The notes under the pieces are model-generated. The model worked only from the letters and a program-made list of their open reading frames with translations. It did not search any database and was not told the DNA's origin. Positions 45,236-55,223 of a stretch of 64,000 nt of DNA are shown here, one piece after another. The position numbers and the translations under genes were made by a program. Origin of the DNA: Pararhizobium qamdonense (GTDB lineage: Bacteria; Pseudomonadota; Alphaproteobacteria; Rhizobiales; Rhizobiaceae); contig NZ_CP119566.1 in NCBI RefSeq assembly GCF_029277445.1, positions 1,395,001 to 1,459,000 on the forward strand. Reading direction: 5' to 3'. How positions within the stretch are numbered: the first letter of the stretch is position 1; every line of letters starts with the position of its first letter.

Positions 45236-46864
45236 ATGCTTCCGATCAGCGATACCTATGACAATCTCCGCCGCGATTTCCGCTGGCAGATTCCGGACAA
45301 ATTCAACATCGGCGTGGCTGTCAGCGATGCCTGGGCAAAGCGCGATCCGGATCGTGTCTGCCTGCAGCATTTCAGCCCCGATGGCGCGCATCTGTCTTTG
45401 ACCTATGGGGCTTTTTCGGCGCAATCCTCCGCTTTTGCGCAAGGGCTTCTGGATCAGGGTGTCAGGCCCGGAGATCGCGTGGCGATCCTTTTGCCGCAGA
45501 GTTTCGAGACGGCCATTGCCCATGCCGGCATCTACAAGCTGGGTGCCATCGCGCTGCCGCTGGCGCTGCTCTTCGGTGTTGAAGCGCTTGAATACCGGCT
45601 GCGCGATGCGGGCGCGGTGGCGGTTGTCACCAATCGTTTCGGTTATGAAAAAATTGCAGCGATCCGCAGGCAGCTGCCGGATCTGAAAACGGTAGTGCTG
45701 GTGGATGGCGAAGGGCAGGACACGATCGGTTTTGCCGCGCTTGCGCAGACGCTAGCGGCCGATTTTACCGCCGCCGATACGGTGCCGGATGATCCGGCGA
45801 TGATGATCTACACGTCGGGAACGACAGGGCCGCCGAAGGGCGCGCTGCATGGGCATCGGGTCCTGCTCGGCCATGTCCCCGGCTTCCAGTTCCACCATGC
45901 CTTCCTGCCACAGCCGGGCGACCGGATGTGGACGCCGGCCGACTGGGCCTGGGCCGGCGGGCTCCTGAATGCGCTCCTGCCGTCCTTGTTTCTCGGTGTT
46001 CCCGTGGTGTCTTCTCCCGGCCAGAAATTCGATCCGCATATGGCGTTTCGCATCCTGGAGGAGATGGAGGTGCGCAATGCCTTCATCCCGCCGACGGCGT
46101 TGCGCTTGATGAAGGCGGTGGACAATCCGCGTGTACTCTACAGGCTCGATCTACGCACGATCGGCTCGGCGGGCGAATCGCTCGGGCGCGAAACCTGGGA
46201 ACAGGCCAGTGCCGCCTTCGGCGTTCCGGTCAACGAGTTCTATGGCCAGACCGAGTGCAATATCGTCCTGTCGTCCGCTGCCAATCTCGGCGTGCTCAAG
46301 CCGGGCTCGATGGGCAAGCCGGCGCCAGGCCACGAGGTTGCGATCATCGATGGAGCGGGCGTGAGGCTGCCTGCCGGAACCGTCGGGCAGGTTGCTGTCC
46401 GCAGGCCTGATCCGGTGATGTTTCTCGGCTATTGGAACAATGAGGCGGCGACGGCGGCTAAGTTTATCGGCGACTGGATGACGACGGGGGACCAGGGCAT
46501 CGAGGACGAAGAGGGCTATATCACCTTCTTTGGCCGTGACGACGATGTCATCACGTCGTCCGGCTACCGGATCGGCCCGGGCGAGATAGAGGATTGCCTG
46601 GCGGGCCACCCGGCGGTGCAGCTGGCTGCTGCGATCGGCAAGCCCGATCCGGTGCGCACCGAGATCGTCAAGGCCTATGTGGTGCTGAGGCCAGATTATG
46701 TGGCAAGCCCAGAACTCGCCGCAGATATTCGCGACTGGGTAAAGACGCGGCTGTCGATGCATGAATATCCGCGCGAGATCGAGTTCCTCGACAGCCTGCC
46801 GCTGACAACCTCCGGCAAGGTCATCCGCCGCCTGCTGCGCGACAGGGCCGTCGCCGAGGGTTGA
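45236..46864 (+). CDS. AMP-dependent acyl-CoA synthetase
   Basis: ANL-superfamily adenylating enzyme (542 aa), closest in style to medium-chain acyl-CoA synthetases. The P-loop MMIYTSGTTGPPKGALHGH is near residue 180, followed by MWTPADWAWAGGLLNALLP, FYGQTECNIVLSSAANLG, DWMTTGDQGIEDEEGYITFF and the hinge plus catalytic Lys in LPLTTSGKVIRRLLR. The substrate is not predictable from sequence. The start is ATG 45236 (MLPISDTYDNLRRDFRWQ); an upstream in-frame GTG is unlikely. It is convergent with the polysaccharide pair and separated from it by a hairpin repeat. Confidence 0.9.
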   Translation: MLPISDTYDNLRRDFRWQIPDKFNIGVAVSDAWAKRDPDRVCLQHFSPDGAHLSLTYGAFSAQSSAFAQGLLDQGVRPGDRVAILLPQSFETAIAHAGIYKLGAIALPLALLFGVEALEYRLRDAGAVAVVTNRFGYEKIAAIRRQLPDLKTVVLVDGEGQDTIGFAALAQTLAADFTAADTVPDDPAMMIYTSGTTGPPKGALHGHRVLLGHVPGFQFHHAFLPQPGDRMWTPADWAWAGGLLNALLPSLFLGVPVVSSPGQKFDPHMAFRILEEMEVRNAFIPPTALRLMKAVDNPRVLYRLDLRTIGSAGESLGRETWEQASAAFGVPVNEFYGQTECNIVLSSAANLGVLKPGSMGKPAPGHEVAIIDGAGVRLPAGTVGQVAVRRPDPVMFLGYWNNEAATAAKFIGDWMTTGDQGIEDEEGYITFFGRDDDVITSSGYRIGPGEIEDCLAGHPAVQLAAAIGKPDPVRTEIVKAYVVLRPDYVASPELAADIRDWVKTRLSMHEYPREIEFLDSLPLTTSGKVIRRLLRDRAVAEG

Positions 46865-46888
46865 TGTGTCTCCGGGGCCGATTTGCCT

Positions 46889-46915
46889 AGAGCCTCATTG
46901 ATCGTACGAGGCTCT
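46889..46915. repeat. Hairpin repeat, copy 3 (truncated)
   Basis: AGAGCCTC, then ATTGATCGTAC, then GAGGCTCT: the outer 8-bp arms and right half of the palindrome at 20800-20844, with the left inner half deleted. It lies between convergent genes, and the acetyltransferase gene's TAG stop is completed at its right end. Confidence 0.85.
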
Positions 46916-48197
46916 AGCGCAGGACGCGGGGTGCCAGCGAGCGGATCTTTTCGCGCAGCAGCCGCGCCATGTTGCGGGTGTTGCGGTAGAGATGCAGCTG
47001 GGCCGCCACCTGGCGCACATCGCGGTCGCGATTCTGCTTGAGGCCGATCACCAGCGTTCCCATCTCCTCGCGCTCCTCCCAGAAACGGCTCATGACCGGA
47101 TGATCGGGGACGGCGCAGCTGTCGGAGCGCATGATGTTGGCATCGTCGAGATGCCATTCGGTCAGTTCGGCCAGAAGCAGCTTGCCCGGCGAGTATTTGG
47201 CATATTGCTCGTCATAGGCGGTTTTCCAGGTATAGGCCTCGCCCGCCATCATGAAGACGATCATCGAGGCAATCGCCGTACCATCGAGATCGATCGTGTG
47301 GATGCGGACGCTGTCGGCTTCGGCGAGATTGGTGATTGCCTCGCGCGCAAAGGCTGCGCGGTAGCGGTCGAGCACCATGGCTGTTGCCGCGCGGCCTTTC
47401 CAGCCGCTTGCCTCCAGCGCCAGAAATTCTTCCATCCGGACGCGGATATCGGCGGGCTGACGGGCGACATTGTAGGAGACGCGGCCGAGCCGTTCGAGCA
47501 GCTTCCATTGGCGGCGCAACTCGCGCAGATGGCCAGCGCTGATGGCATGGCGCAGATAGGTCTGGCCGTCCTGCAGGCTTTCCAGCATCGGCCGGCTGAA
47601 CGTGTCGGTCACCGTCAGCGGCAGATTGCGGCCGATGGCGACGGCACGGGCCAGCTGGGCGAATTTGCCCTTGAGGCGAATATCGGGCAGCACGAGAACG
47701 CCGGGAAGATTTGCCGCAGGCGAGGTGAGCGCCTCGTAGAAATTGTCGATGGTTTCGGCCGCATCTTCCGCGTCGAGCAGGGGCACGCCGAGCGGGCCGA
47801 ACGGATTGGACCAGGCGCGGATGATCGGCGCGCCGATGGAAAAACCCGGCTTCTCGATCGAGAACGGCATCAGAAAGCGAATGCGGCTGCGGCGTTCGTC
47901 ATTGTCGCGGATCAGCGCCAGGCGGATGATGCGGTCTTCGAGGCGCGGCATGGCAGGCGCGAGGAAGCGGCCGGTGAAGAAGACGTTCGGCTCCATGGCG
48001 CGGTTGGAGAGGAAATCGAGTTCGGCCTGCAGTTCATAGCCTTGACGCGCGGGATAAAAGCAAAGCTGGCGGCCGGGGCGGCCGATGGCAATGGTGTTGT
48101 CGGCAACGGGCTGGTCCGGCACCGGCTGCGCAAGGCCCCCGAGGATACGGGCCGACCGGCTGTTGGCGTCATCTGGAAAATGCGGGTTGCCGGTCAT
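46914..48197 (-). CDS. CelD/BcsL-type GNAT acetyltransferase
   Basis: A 427-aa protein of the Acetyltransf_6/FemAB-like GNAT group seen in exopolysaccharide and cellulose loci. The C-terminal domain carries YTWKTAYDEQYAKYSPGKLL and AELTEWHLDDANIMRSDS, the region conserved in CelD/BcsL proteins. The N-terminal domain (PGRQLCFYPARQGYELQAEL) has a second GNAT-like lobe. The start, ATG 48197, overlaps the flippase stop by 4 nt, so the two are coupled. A role in acylating a surface glycan is inference from family and context. Confidence 0.82.
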   Translation of the reverse strand: MTGNPHFPDDANSRSARILGGLAQPVPDQPVADNTIAIGRPGRQLCFYPARQGYELQAELDFLSNRAMEPNVFFTGRFLAPAMPRLEDRIIRLALIRDNDERRSRIRFLMPFSIEKPGFSIGAPIIRAWSNPFGPLGVPLLDAEDAAETIDNFYEALTSPAANLPGVLVLPDIRLKGKFAQLARAVAIGRNLPLTVTDTFSRPMLESLQDGQTYLRHAISAGHLRELRRQWKLLERLGRVSYNVARQPADIRVRMEEFLALEASGWKGRAATAMVLDRYRAAFAREAITNLAEADSVRIHTIDLDGTAIASMIVFMMAGEAYTWKTAYDEQYAKYSPGKLLLAELTEWHLDDANIMRSDSCAVPDHPVMSRFWEEREEMGTLVIGLKQNRDRDVRQVAAQLHLYRNTRNMARLLREKIRSLAPRVLR

Positions 48198-49615
48198 GGG
48201 CGGGGTGCCTCTGCTTTGATGGTTCGGGGATCGGCAAAGGCAAAGAGAACAATGCCGAAAGTACGCCGGACAGCGACGTGAAGGAGGATGGCCTCGACGA
48301 CCATGGCGCCGGCCGTGGCGATCGCCGCGCCGGTCAGCCCGAACATCGGGATCATCGTGACGTTGAGCGCCAGATTGCACACAAGGGCCACTGCATAGAG
48401 CGCGACGCAGAGTTTTTGCCGGCCAGCCATGGTGAGAAAGGCTTCGGCCGGGCCCACCAGCGCCTTTGCCATGATGCCGGCAAACAGGATGGCCATCAGC
48501 GGATAGCCGGAAACGAAGGCGGGGCCAAACAGCGACAGGAGGAACGAGCCGCAGGCAAGCACCATCAGGCCGACAGCGAGCGATGGCCAGAACGACCATT
48601 TGGCGCTTTCAATGGCGATGACGGCCAGTTGCTGGCGGTCGGGATTGGCCATGGCGGCGGAAAAGCGCGGGGATGCGGCGGCTTTTACAGAAAACATCAC
48701 GAAATGCACCAGCGCCATGGTTTTTGCGGCGGCAAAATAGATCGCGACGCTTGCCGGATCGAGGTAAAGTCCGACGATGACGACGTCGGAATTGGTCAGC
48801 ATGAAGCCGAAACCCTCGATCAGGAAGATCGGCAGCGCAACGCGAAACCAGATGCCGAATTCGATGCGGCTGGGCCCCTTAACGTAGCGCCGGCGCAAAC
48901 GCCAGGTCAGGATGAAGAACTGGCTGACACTGGTCAGGTAGGTGGCTGCCATTGCGGCGATCATCGCGGTGCGGGCCGTATGCGGCTCGCCGATCGCAAC
49001 CGCGAGCATCATGAAGCCGAGGATGAGGACCGGCCGGATGATGTATGTCGGGCTCATCGCCGAAACCGCCCAGCTATGGGCGCGCGAGGTGCCGTCCATC
49101 ACGTCGCCAAGCGCAATCATCGGCAGCGAAAAGACGCCGAGATAGAGCGGGACAAGATAATAGCTTTCGATCCGTTCGCCGAACAGCCAGAGGCCGCCGA
49201 TGCCAATGACGGCAACGCCGGTCGCCGACATCAGCGCGAAGATGCGCACCGTCGTCGTCATCCCGCGAATTTCAGCCAGGGCCTCGCGGGCACGGTACTG
49301 TGGCAGGAAGCGGATGATGGCGGTGTGAAAGCCAAGGCAGGAGAGGTTTCCAAACAGAACCACCAGCACCCAGACGAAAACGAAGATGCCGTATTCGAAC
49401 TCGCCCATAACGCGTGCCAGGATGATCTGCGACACGAAGGCGATGGCCGCGCTGACGACACGGATGGCGAAGGCGACAAGCGCCATGCGCTGTGCAAGAT
49501 GTTTGGGATCGCTGCTCGTCAGCACGGGAACGAGCTTTTCAAGCAGAGGCGATAGCCGCACCCTCAATGCGGGCGGCAGAATTCGTCCAGCCGTTTGACA
49601 TGCTGCCATGAACAA
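48194..49615 (-). CDS. Polysaccharide flippase (Wzx/MATE-like)
   Basis: A 473-aa multi-helix protein (12-14 predicted segments) of the lipopolysaccharide/polysaccharide flippase (MviN/MOP) superfamily. Visible segments: AFVSQIILARVMGEFEYGIF, VWVLVVLFGNLSCLGFHTAI, NVTMIPMFGLTGAAIATAGA. Such proteins translocate undecaprenyl-linked glycans across the inner membrane. No glycosyltransferases or polymerase are near, so this flippase-acetyltransferase pair is a detached surface-glycan unit. Confidence 0.87.
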   Translation of the reverse strand: MFMAACQTAGRILPPALRVRLSPLLEKLVPVLTSSDPKHLAQRMALVAFAIRVVSAAIAFVSQIILARVMGEFEYGIFVFVWVLVVLFGNLSCLGFHTAIIRFLPQYRAREALAEIRGMTTTVRIFALMSATGVAVIGIGGLWLFGERIESYYLVPLYLGVFSLPMIALGDVMDGTSRAHSWAVSAMSPTYIIRPVLILGFMMLAVAIGEPHTARTAMIAAMAATYLTSVSQFFILTWRLRRRYVKGPSRIEFGIWFRVALPIFLIEGFGFMLTNSDVVIVGLYLDPASVAIYFAAAKTMALVHFVMFSVKAAASPRFSAAMANPDRQQLAVIAIESAKWSFWPSLAVGLMVLACGSFLLSLFGPAFVSGYPLMAILFAGIMAKALVGPAEAFLTMAGRQKLCVALYAVALVCNLALNVTMIPMFGLTGAAIATAGAMVVEAILLHVAVRRTFGIVLFAFADPRTIKAEAPRP

Positions 49616-49723
49616 TGGAGTACCCGAAACTACGCAAAACAGAATGTCAGTCTTGACAGAACAGCGTTAACAAAGGGTGCAATCGGGAGCCGCCGGCACG
49701 GAGTTTTACAAAGCCGCCGGTGG

Positions 49724-49751
49724 CTGACAACAGAAAATCATATGCTATTAT
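49724..49751 (+). promoter_or_regulatory. Possible promoter of a small transcription unit
   Basis: CTGACA (-35) and TATTAT (-10) separated by 16 nt. It sits immediately before the structured leader at 49759. Both elements match sigma-70 consensus at most positions; a second TTGACA nearby (49654) lacks a -10 at the right distance. Confidence 0.4.
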
Positions 49752-49758
49752 CGGTTGT

Positions 49759-49847
49759 ATTCGATAGCAGAAGCAGCGAGCGCGAAGCCAGCCCGCGCAA
49801 CCGGGAAGATGGCCTCCCCGGCTGTGGCAACGGCCTTGCTGTCGAAT
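49759..49847 (+). ncRNA. Structured leader with an 11-bp closing stem
   Basis: ATTCGATAGCA (49759-49769) can pair with TGCTGTCGAAT (49837-49847), 11 bp with one G-U pair, enclosing about 67 nt. Inside, GCCA/TGGC plus CCCG/CGGG form a nested hairpin (49787-49813), and the CTCCCCGGCTGTGGCAACGG section could form more. The closing stem ends 2 nt before GGAGG. It looks like a regulatory leader or sRNA, but matches no riboswitch class I recognise. Confidence 0.4.
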
Positions 49848-49860
49848 CTGGAGGTGTTCT

Positions 49861-49950
49861 ATGTGGCAAAAGCCATTTAGCATCACGCTTATGATGCGGA
49901 AAACCCGGACGGGCTGGTCAATCGCCGTCCGGATAAATTTCGCTAAATAA
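49861..49950 (+). CDS. Candidate 29-residue small protein
   Basis: ATG at 49861 follows GGAGG by 6 nt, the best ribosome binding site in this intergenic region. The peptide is MWQKPFSITLMMRKTRTGWS followed by IAVRINFAK: basic and amphipathic, with five Lys/Arg residues in the second half. The TAA is 6 nt before the hairpin at 49957. Coding status is unproven. No family recognised. Confidence 0.4.
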   Translation: MWQKPFSITLMMRKTRTGWSIAVRINFAK

Positions 49951-49956
49951 GTCCAA

Positions 49957-49984
49957 GGCAGACGGGAGTGCAATCCCGTCTGCC
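49957..49984 (-). terminator. Bidirectional hairpin, probably the secA terminator
   Basis: GGCAGACGGGA and TCCCGTCTGCC form an 11-bp perfect stem around a 6-nt loop. On the minus strand it follows secA by 46 nt and is trailed by CTTGGACTTATTT, a weak T-rich tail. It could also end + strand transcription from 49750. The + strand side has no T run. Confidence 0.65.
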
Positions 49985-50030
49985 ACTTCAGAATTAAGCG
50001 ATATCGCTTAAAAAATCAAGCTCTCAAAGC

Positions 50031-52742
50031 TTATGCTTCAAATGCACCGTGGCAATGCTTGTATTTCTTGCCGGAGCCGCAGGGGCAGGGCTCGTTGCGG
50101 GAAACCTTGCCCCAGCTGGACGGGTCTTGCGGATTGCGGTTTTCCGGTTCGACGAAGTTCAGGTTGACGCTTTCGGCGAAGTCGTCGACGCCGGTGTCGG
50201 GATCGATGTGATGGCCGACCATTTCCGGCGGAACCGGCTGTGGCGCTTCGGCGGCTTCACGAACGAGCTCGACGCGCATCAGTTGTGCCGTCACGGCCTG
50301 GCGCAGATTGCCCAGCAGCGCCTGGAACAGCTCGAAGGCTTCCGACTTGTATTCCTGCAGCGGGTCGCGCTGAGCATAGCCACGGAAGCCGATGACAGAG
50401 CGCAGGTGATCGAGGTTGACGATATGCTCGCGCCACAGATGATCGAGCGTCTGGAGAACCACGGAGCGCTCGACATAGAGCATGATGTCCGGGCCAAAGC
50501 GTTCGGCGCGGTCTGCCGCTGCCTTGTCGGCCTCAGCGGTGATGCGCTCGCGAATGTCGTTTTCGTCTATGCCTTCCTCGGCAGCCCATTCGACGATCGG
50601 CAGGTCGAGGTTCAGCGAATTCTGCACGTCGATCTTCAGGCCGGTGGCATCCCACTGCTCGGCATAGGCTTTTTCCGGAATGCGCTTGGCAACGATATCC
50701 TCGATCACCTCGTGGCGCATGTCGGACACGGTTTCGGAAATATCCGTTGCATCCATCATCTCGATGCGCTGTTCGAAGATGACCTTGCGCTGGTCGTTCA
50801 GAACGTCGTCGTATTTCAGAAGGTTTTTACGCGTGTCGAAGTTTCTGGCCTCGACCTTCTTCTGGGCGCGTTCCAGCGCCTTGTTGATCCAGGGATGGAC
50901 GATCGCTTCGCCTTCCTTGAGACCAAGCTTCTGCAACATCGAGTCCATGCGGTCGGAGCCGAAGATGCGCATCAGGTCGTCCTGCAGCGACAGGAAGAAT
51001 TTCGAGCGGCCGGGGTCGCCCTGACGGCCGGAACGGCCGCGCAGCTGGTTATCGATGCGGCGGCTTTCGTGACGTTCGGTCGCCAGAACGTAGAGGCCAC
51101 CGGCACCCAGGGCGATGTCCTTCAGACGCTGAACCTCAACCTTGATCGCGGCTTCCTTTTCGTCGCGCTCGGGGCCATGTTCCATCTCGCCGAGCTCACG
51201 CTCGACGCGCATTTCCAGGTTGCCGCCGAGCTGGATGTCGGTGCCGCGGCCTGCCATGTTGGTGGCGATGGTCACCGCGCCGGGCACGCCGGCCTGCGAA
51301 ACGATATAGGCTTCTTGCTCGTGGTAACGGGCATTCAAGACCTGGAAATTGGTGAAACCGGCGTCCTTGAGCATCTTTGCCAGAAGCTCGGACTTTTCGA
51401 TCGAGGTGGTGCCGACCAGAACCGGCTGCTGGCGGTCCTGGGATTCCTTGATCTCGGCGATAATCGCCTTGTATTTCTCTTCAACCGTCCGGTAGACTTC
51501 GTCGTCTTCATCGATACGCTTGATCGGCAGATTGGTCGGCACTTCGACGACTTCGAGGCCGTAGATATTGCCGAATTCCTCGGCTTCGGTCGAAGCCGTG
51601 CCGGTCATGCCGCCGAGCTTGTTGTACATGCGGAAATAGTTCTGGAAGGTTACCGAGGCAAGCGTCTGGTTTTCCGGCTGGATGGTAACCTTTTCCTTGG
51701 CTTCGAGGGCCTGATGCTGGCCTTCCGAATAGCGGCGGCCTGGCATCATGCGGCCGGTGAATTCGTCGATGATGACGATCTCGTCGTTGCGGACAATATA
51801 GTCCTTGTCCTTCTGGAAAAGCTTGTGCGCCTTCAACGCATTGTTGACGTGATGTACGATCGCGACGTTTTCCACGTCGTAGAGCGTCTCGCCCTTCAAC
51901 AGGTTTGCCTCACGCAAAAGGTTTTCGAGCTTTTCCGTGCCGTCTTCAGAGAAGTTGGCCGAGCGCTGCTTTTCGTCGATCTCGTAATCTTCCGGCGACA
52001 GCAGCGGAATGAACCGGTCGATAGTGTTGTAGAGATCCGAGCGGTCGTCGAGCGGGCCGGAAATGATCAGCGGCGTACGGGCTTCATCGACGAGGATCGA
52101 ATCGACTTCGTCGACGATCGCGAAGAAATGTCCGCGCTGGACCATCTGGTTGCGCTCGTACTTCATGTTGTCGCGCAGATAATCGAAGCCGAGTTCGTTG
52201 TTGGTCGCGTAAGTGACGTCGCAAGCATAGGCGTCGCGGCGCTGGTCGTCGGTCAGGCCGTGGACGATGACGCCCGTGGTCAGGCCGAGAAACGAATAGA
52301 TCCGGTTCATCGTCGCCGAGTCGCGGGTGGCGAGGTAATCGTTGACCGTGACGACGTGAACGCCCTTGCCGGCAAGCGCGTTGAGATAGACCGGCAGTGT
52401 GGCGACAAGGGTCTTGCCTTCGCCGGTTTTCATTTCCGCGATCGACTTTTCGTGCAGGATGATCCCGCCGATCAGCTGGACGTCAAAAGGTCGCAGGCCC
52501 AGCGCCCGCCGCGCGCCTTCGCGGGCAACGGCAAAAGCCGGGATCAGCAGATCGTCTAGCGTCTTGCCATCCGCCAGCTGCTGGCGGAACTCAACGGTCT
52601 TGGCGGCCAGGGCCTCGTCGGAAAGCGCTTTGGTTTCAGCTTCCAGGGCGTTGATGGCATCGACCTTGGCTTTGTAGCCCCGCACACGGCGGTCATTCGA
52701 TGAGCCGAAGATTTTGCGGGCGAGGCCGCCGAGACTGACCAT
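50031..52742 (-). CDS. secA: Preprotein translocase subunit SecA
   Basis: ATP-driven motor of the Sec translocon, 903 aa. Visible: [20 protein letters not shown] (Walker A) near residue 100, [20 protein letters not shown] (DEAD box), the preprotein cross-linking domain, [11 protein letters not shown] (helicase motif VI region) and [13 protein letters not shown]. The C-terminal SEC-C zinc motif [19 protein letters not shown] is intact, so SecB and lipid interactions are expected. It is divergent from the parvulin-type PPIase at 52971, a likely periplasmic partner of Sec substrates. Confidence 0.98.
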   Translation of the reverse strand: MVSLGGLARKIFGSSNDRRVRGYKAKVDAINALEAETKALSDEALAAKTVEFRQQLADGKTLDDLLIPAFAVAREGARRALGLRPFDVQLIGGIILHEKSIAEMKTGEGKTLVATLPVYLNALAGKGVHVVTVNDYLATRDSATMNRIYSFLGLTTGVIVHGLTDDQRRDAYACDVTYATNNELGFDYLRDNMKYERNQMVQRGHFFAIVDEVDSILVDEARTPLIISGPLDDRSDLYNTIDRFIPLLSPEDYEIDEKQRSANFSEDGTEKLENLLREANLLKGETLYDVENVAIVHHVNNALKAHKLFQKDKDYIVRNDEIVIIDEFTGRMMPGRRYSEGQHQALEAKEKVTIQPENQTLASVTFQNYFRMYNKLGGMTGTASTEAEEFGNIYGLEVVEVPTNLPIKRIDEDDEVYRTVEEKYKAIIAEIKESQDRQQPVLVGTTSIEKSELLAKMLKDAGFTNFQVLNARYHEQEAYIVSQAGVPGAVTIATNMAGRGTDIQLGGNLEMRVERELGEMEHGPERDEKEAAIKVEVQRLKDIALGAGGLYVLATERHESRRIDNQLRGRSGRQGDPGRSKFFLSLQDDLMRIFGSDRMDSMLQKLGLKEGEAIVHPWINKALERAQKKVEARNFDTRKNLLKYDDVLNDQRKVIFEQRIEMMDATDISETVSDMRHEVIEDIVAKRIPEKAYAEQWDATGLKIDVQNSLNLDLPIVEWAAEEGIDENDIRERITAEADKAAADRAERFGPDIMLYVERSVVLQTLDHLWREHIVNLDHLRSVIGFRGYAQRDPLQEYKSEAFELFQALLGNLRQAVTAQLMRVELVREAAEAPQPVPPEMVGHHIDPDTGVDDFAESVNLNFVEPENRNPQDPSSWGKVSRNEPCPCGSGKKYKHCHGAFEA

Positions 52743-52970
52743 AAGAATGGTCCTTTCTTCTATGTCGCCAACGCGGTCAATTTCCGCGAAATACTATGAA
52801 ACGCCCGGAACTGTTCTGGACGCGAGGTTGCGTGACAGATAAGAGGGGGGTCGAATTATGTCAACGGAGTTGAGGCACGCCAAGGCTACAGAACGGCCAC
52901 AATCTGATGATGTGGAACGTTTCAGGCCGGCCGTGACCGCGGTTCGGATACCATCGTGGAAGGTATGAGG

Positions 52971-53837
52971 ATGTTGAAATACAAAATGCTTGCGGCAGTT
53001 GCCCTGATCGCTGTCATGGCCGCCCAGGGCCCGGCAGCAGCGCAGGACGCGGCCGATCCGGTTATTGCCAAGGTTGGCGATACGGAAATCCACCAGTCCG
53101 AGCTCGATTATGCCCTGACCGGCCTTGATCCGCAGCTTGCCCAGCTGCCGGACGACCAGAAGCGCGCCGCAGCCCTTTCCGGCCTGATCGACGTGAAGCT
53201 CCTGGCCAAGGATGCGGACAAGGAAGGCCTGCAGAACGATGCGGACTTCAAGAAGCGTCTTGCCTATCTGACCGACCGCGAGCTGCACAATGCCTTCTTC
53301 AAGAAGCACGTCGTCGATGCCGTCAAGCCGGAAGAGGTTAAGGCCCGCTACGACGTGGAAATCGCCAAGATCCCGGCGCAGGAAGAAGCCAAGGCCCGCC
53401 ATATTCTGGTGAAGACCGAGGAAGAAGCCAAGGCGATCATCAAGGATCTGGATGCCGGCAAGGACTTTGCGACCATCGCCAAGGAAAAGTCGACCGATCC
53501 GAACAAGGCTGATGGCGGCGATCTCGGCTATTTCACCAAGGACCGCATGGTTCCGGAATTCTCCGAAGCGGCCTTCAAGCTCGAAAAGGGCAAGTATACC
53601 GAAGTGCCGGTCAAGACGCAGTTCGGCTTCCATGTCATCCTGCTCGAAGACAAGCGCATGCAGCCGCCGCCGCCGTTCGAGCAGGTCGAGCCGCAGGTCA
53701 AGCAGCTCGTCATGCGCGACAAGTATATCGAGCTTCTGACCGCAGCCAAGAAGGACGCGGGCGTCGATATCACCGATCCGGCTTTGAAGAAGGCCTATGA
53801 CGAGGCCAACAAGGCGGAAGCCGAGACCGCCAACTGA
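52971..53837 (+). CDS. Periplasmic parvulin-type peptidyl-prolyl isomerase
   Basis: A 288-aa SurA/PrsA-like foldase. A signal peptide (KMLAAVALIAVMAAQGPAAA, cleavage near residue 25) precedes an N-terminal chaperone region (ADPVIAKVGDTEIHQSELDY) and a parvulin domain: EAKARHILVKTEEEAKAII, FATIAKEKSTDPNKADGGDL, GYFTKDRMVPEFSEAAF and TQFGFHVILLEDKR. An Ala/Glu/Lys-rich tail follows. ATG 52971 is chosen with GGAAGG 8 nt upstream; ATG 52965 and GTG 52956 are alternatives. Its position beside secA suggests helping exported proteins fold. Confidence 0.9.
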   Translation: MLKYKMLAAVALIAVMAAQGPAAAQDAADPVIAKVGDTEIHQSELDYALTGLDPQLAQLPDDQKRAAALSGLIDVKLLAKDADKEGLQNDADFKKRLAYLTDRELHNAFFKKHVVDAVKPEEVKARYDVEIAKIPAQEEAKARHILVKTEEEAKAIIKDLDAGKDFATIAKEKSTDPNKADGGDLGYFTKDRMVPEFSEAAFKLEKGKYTEVPVKTQFGFHVILLEDKRMQPPPPFEQVEPQVKQLVMRDKYIELLTAAKKDAGVDITDPALKKAYDEANKAEAETAN

Positions 53838-53981
53838 CGAGACGACGCGTGACCGTTCGTCGCCGGCCGGTCACGCCGTTCTGATATCAAGTGAACGACA
53901 AAGGTCCCGGAGGCGTCAGGCTCTTCGGGATTTCGTTTGTGGGCCCGCAGGCCGGGCCATCATCGCTAAACAGGGTTGATC

Positions 53982-55223
53982 ATGTCCGGTTCCGTTTCCC
54001 CGCTTGCCCCCAAATCCTTTGCCGACATGCCGCCAGTGCGCGGCGTGCGCATGGCGACAGCCGCCGCCGGCATCAAGTACAAGAACCGCACGGATGTCCT
54101 GCTGATGGTGTTCGACGCGCCGGCTGCCGTCGCCGGTGTCTTTACCCGGTCGCGCTGCCCGTCCGCTCCCGTCGATTTCTGCCGCCAGAACCTTTCCGGC
54201 GGCCTTGCCCGCGCGGTGGTCGTCAATTCCGGCAATGCCAATGCCTTTACCGGCAAGAAGGGCAGGGCGGCGACGGAACTCACAGCACAGTCCGCGTCGC
54301 AGGCGGTTGGGTGCTCGACCGGTGAGGTGTTTCTCGCCTCCACCGGCGTCATCGGCGAACCGCTGGATGCGACGAAATTTGCCGGCGTTCTCAGCGACAT
54401 GACCGAAAAGGCGGTAGGCGATTTCTGGTTCGAAGCCGCCAAGGCGATCATGACCACAGACACCTATCCGAAGGTTGCCACCCGCAGCACCGAAATTGGC
54501 GGCGTTACCGTCACCATCAACGGCATCGCCAAGGGTGCCGGCATGATCGCGCCCGATATGGCGACGATGCTGTCGTTCGTCGTCACCGACGCGGATATCA
54601 CGCCGGAAGCCCTGCAGGTTCTGTTGTCCGAGGGCACAGGCCCGACCTTCAACTCCGTCACCGTCGATAGCGATACATCGACCTCCGACACGCTGATGCT
54701 GTTTGCAACTGGCGCTGCCGGCAAGGACGGGCAGGCAAAGATCGTCAGCCCAACCGATCCGGCGCTCGATGGTTTCCGTGTGGCCCTTAACGATCTCCTG
54801 CGCGATCTGGCGCTGCAGGTGGTTCGCGATGGCGAAGGTGCCCGCAAGATGGTTGCCGTGACCGTTGAGGGCGCAGAGAGCGACGCTGCTGCCAAGCGCA
54901 TCGGTCTGTCGATTGCCAATTCGCCGCTGGTGAAGACGGCAGTGGCCGGCGAGGATGCCAATTGGGGCCGCGTGGTCATGGCGGTCGGAAAATCCGGCGA
55001 GCTTGCCGACCGCGACCGGTTGGCAATCTGGTTCGGCGATGTCCGCGTTGCCATTGATGGCGAGCGCGATCCGACCTATTCGGAGGCTGCCGCGTCTGCG
55101 GTGATGAAGCAGGAAGACATCGCTATCCGCGTCGAGATCGGTCTCGGATCAGGCAGCGCGACCGTCTATACCTGCGATCTGACGAAGGAATATGTCGAGA
55201 TCAACGGCGATTACCGGAGCTGA
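53982..55223 (+). CDS. argJ: Bifunctional glutamate N-acetyltransferase/amino-acid acetyltransferase
   Basis: Ornithine acetyltransferase (413 aa), running the cyclic acetyl economy of arginine synthesis by moving acetyl from N-acetylornithine to glutamate. The autoproteolytic site is in [20 protein letters not shown], with the nucleophile Thr after Ala. Upstream is [20 protein letters not shown] with [13 protein letters not shown], and downstream [15 protein letters not shown]. It follows a 140-nt gap from the PPIase gene and overlaps the GNAT gene by 1 nt. ArgH of the same pathway is at 30.9 kb. Confidence 0.95.
   Translation: MSGSVSPLAPKSFADMPPVRGVRMATAAAGIKYKNRTDVLLMVFDAPAAVAGVFTRSRCPSAPVDFCRQNLSGGLARAVVVNSGNANAFTGKKGRAATELTAQSASQAVGCSTGEVFLASTGVIGEPLDATKFAGVLSDMTEKAVGDFWFEAAKAIMTTDTYPKVATRSTEIGGVTVTINGIAKGAGMIAPDMATMLSFVVTDADITPEALQVLLSEGTGPTFNSVTVDSDTSTSDTLMLFATGAAGKDGQAKIVSPTDPALDGFRVALNDLLRDLALQVVRDGEGARKMVAVTVEGAESDAAAKRIGLSIANSPLVKTAVAGEDANWGRVVMAVGKSGELADRDRLAIWFGDVRVAIDGERDPTYSEAAASAVMKQEDIAIRVEIGLGSGSATVYTCDLTKEYVEINGDYRS

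Noticed and set aside
50049..52559. 836-codon + strand frame antisense to secA
   Set aside because: SecA is certain on the minus strand. The frame is a codon-bias shadow.
52743..52970. Possible SecM-like arrest peptide or regulatory leader before secA
   Set aside because: No ORF with an arrest-like end precedes secA; the interval only holds the divergent promoters.
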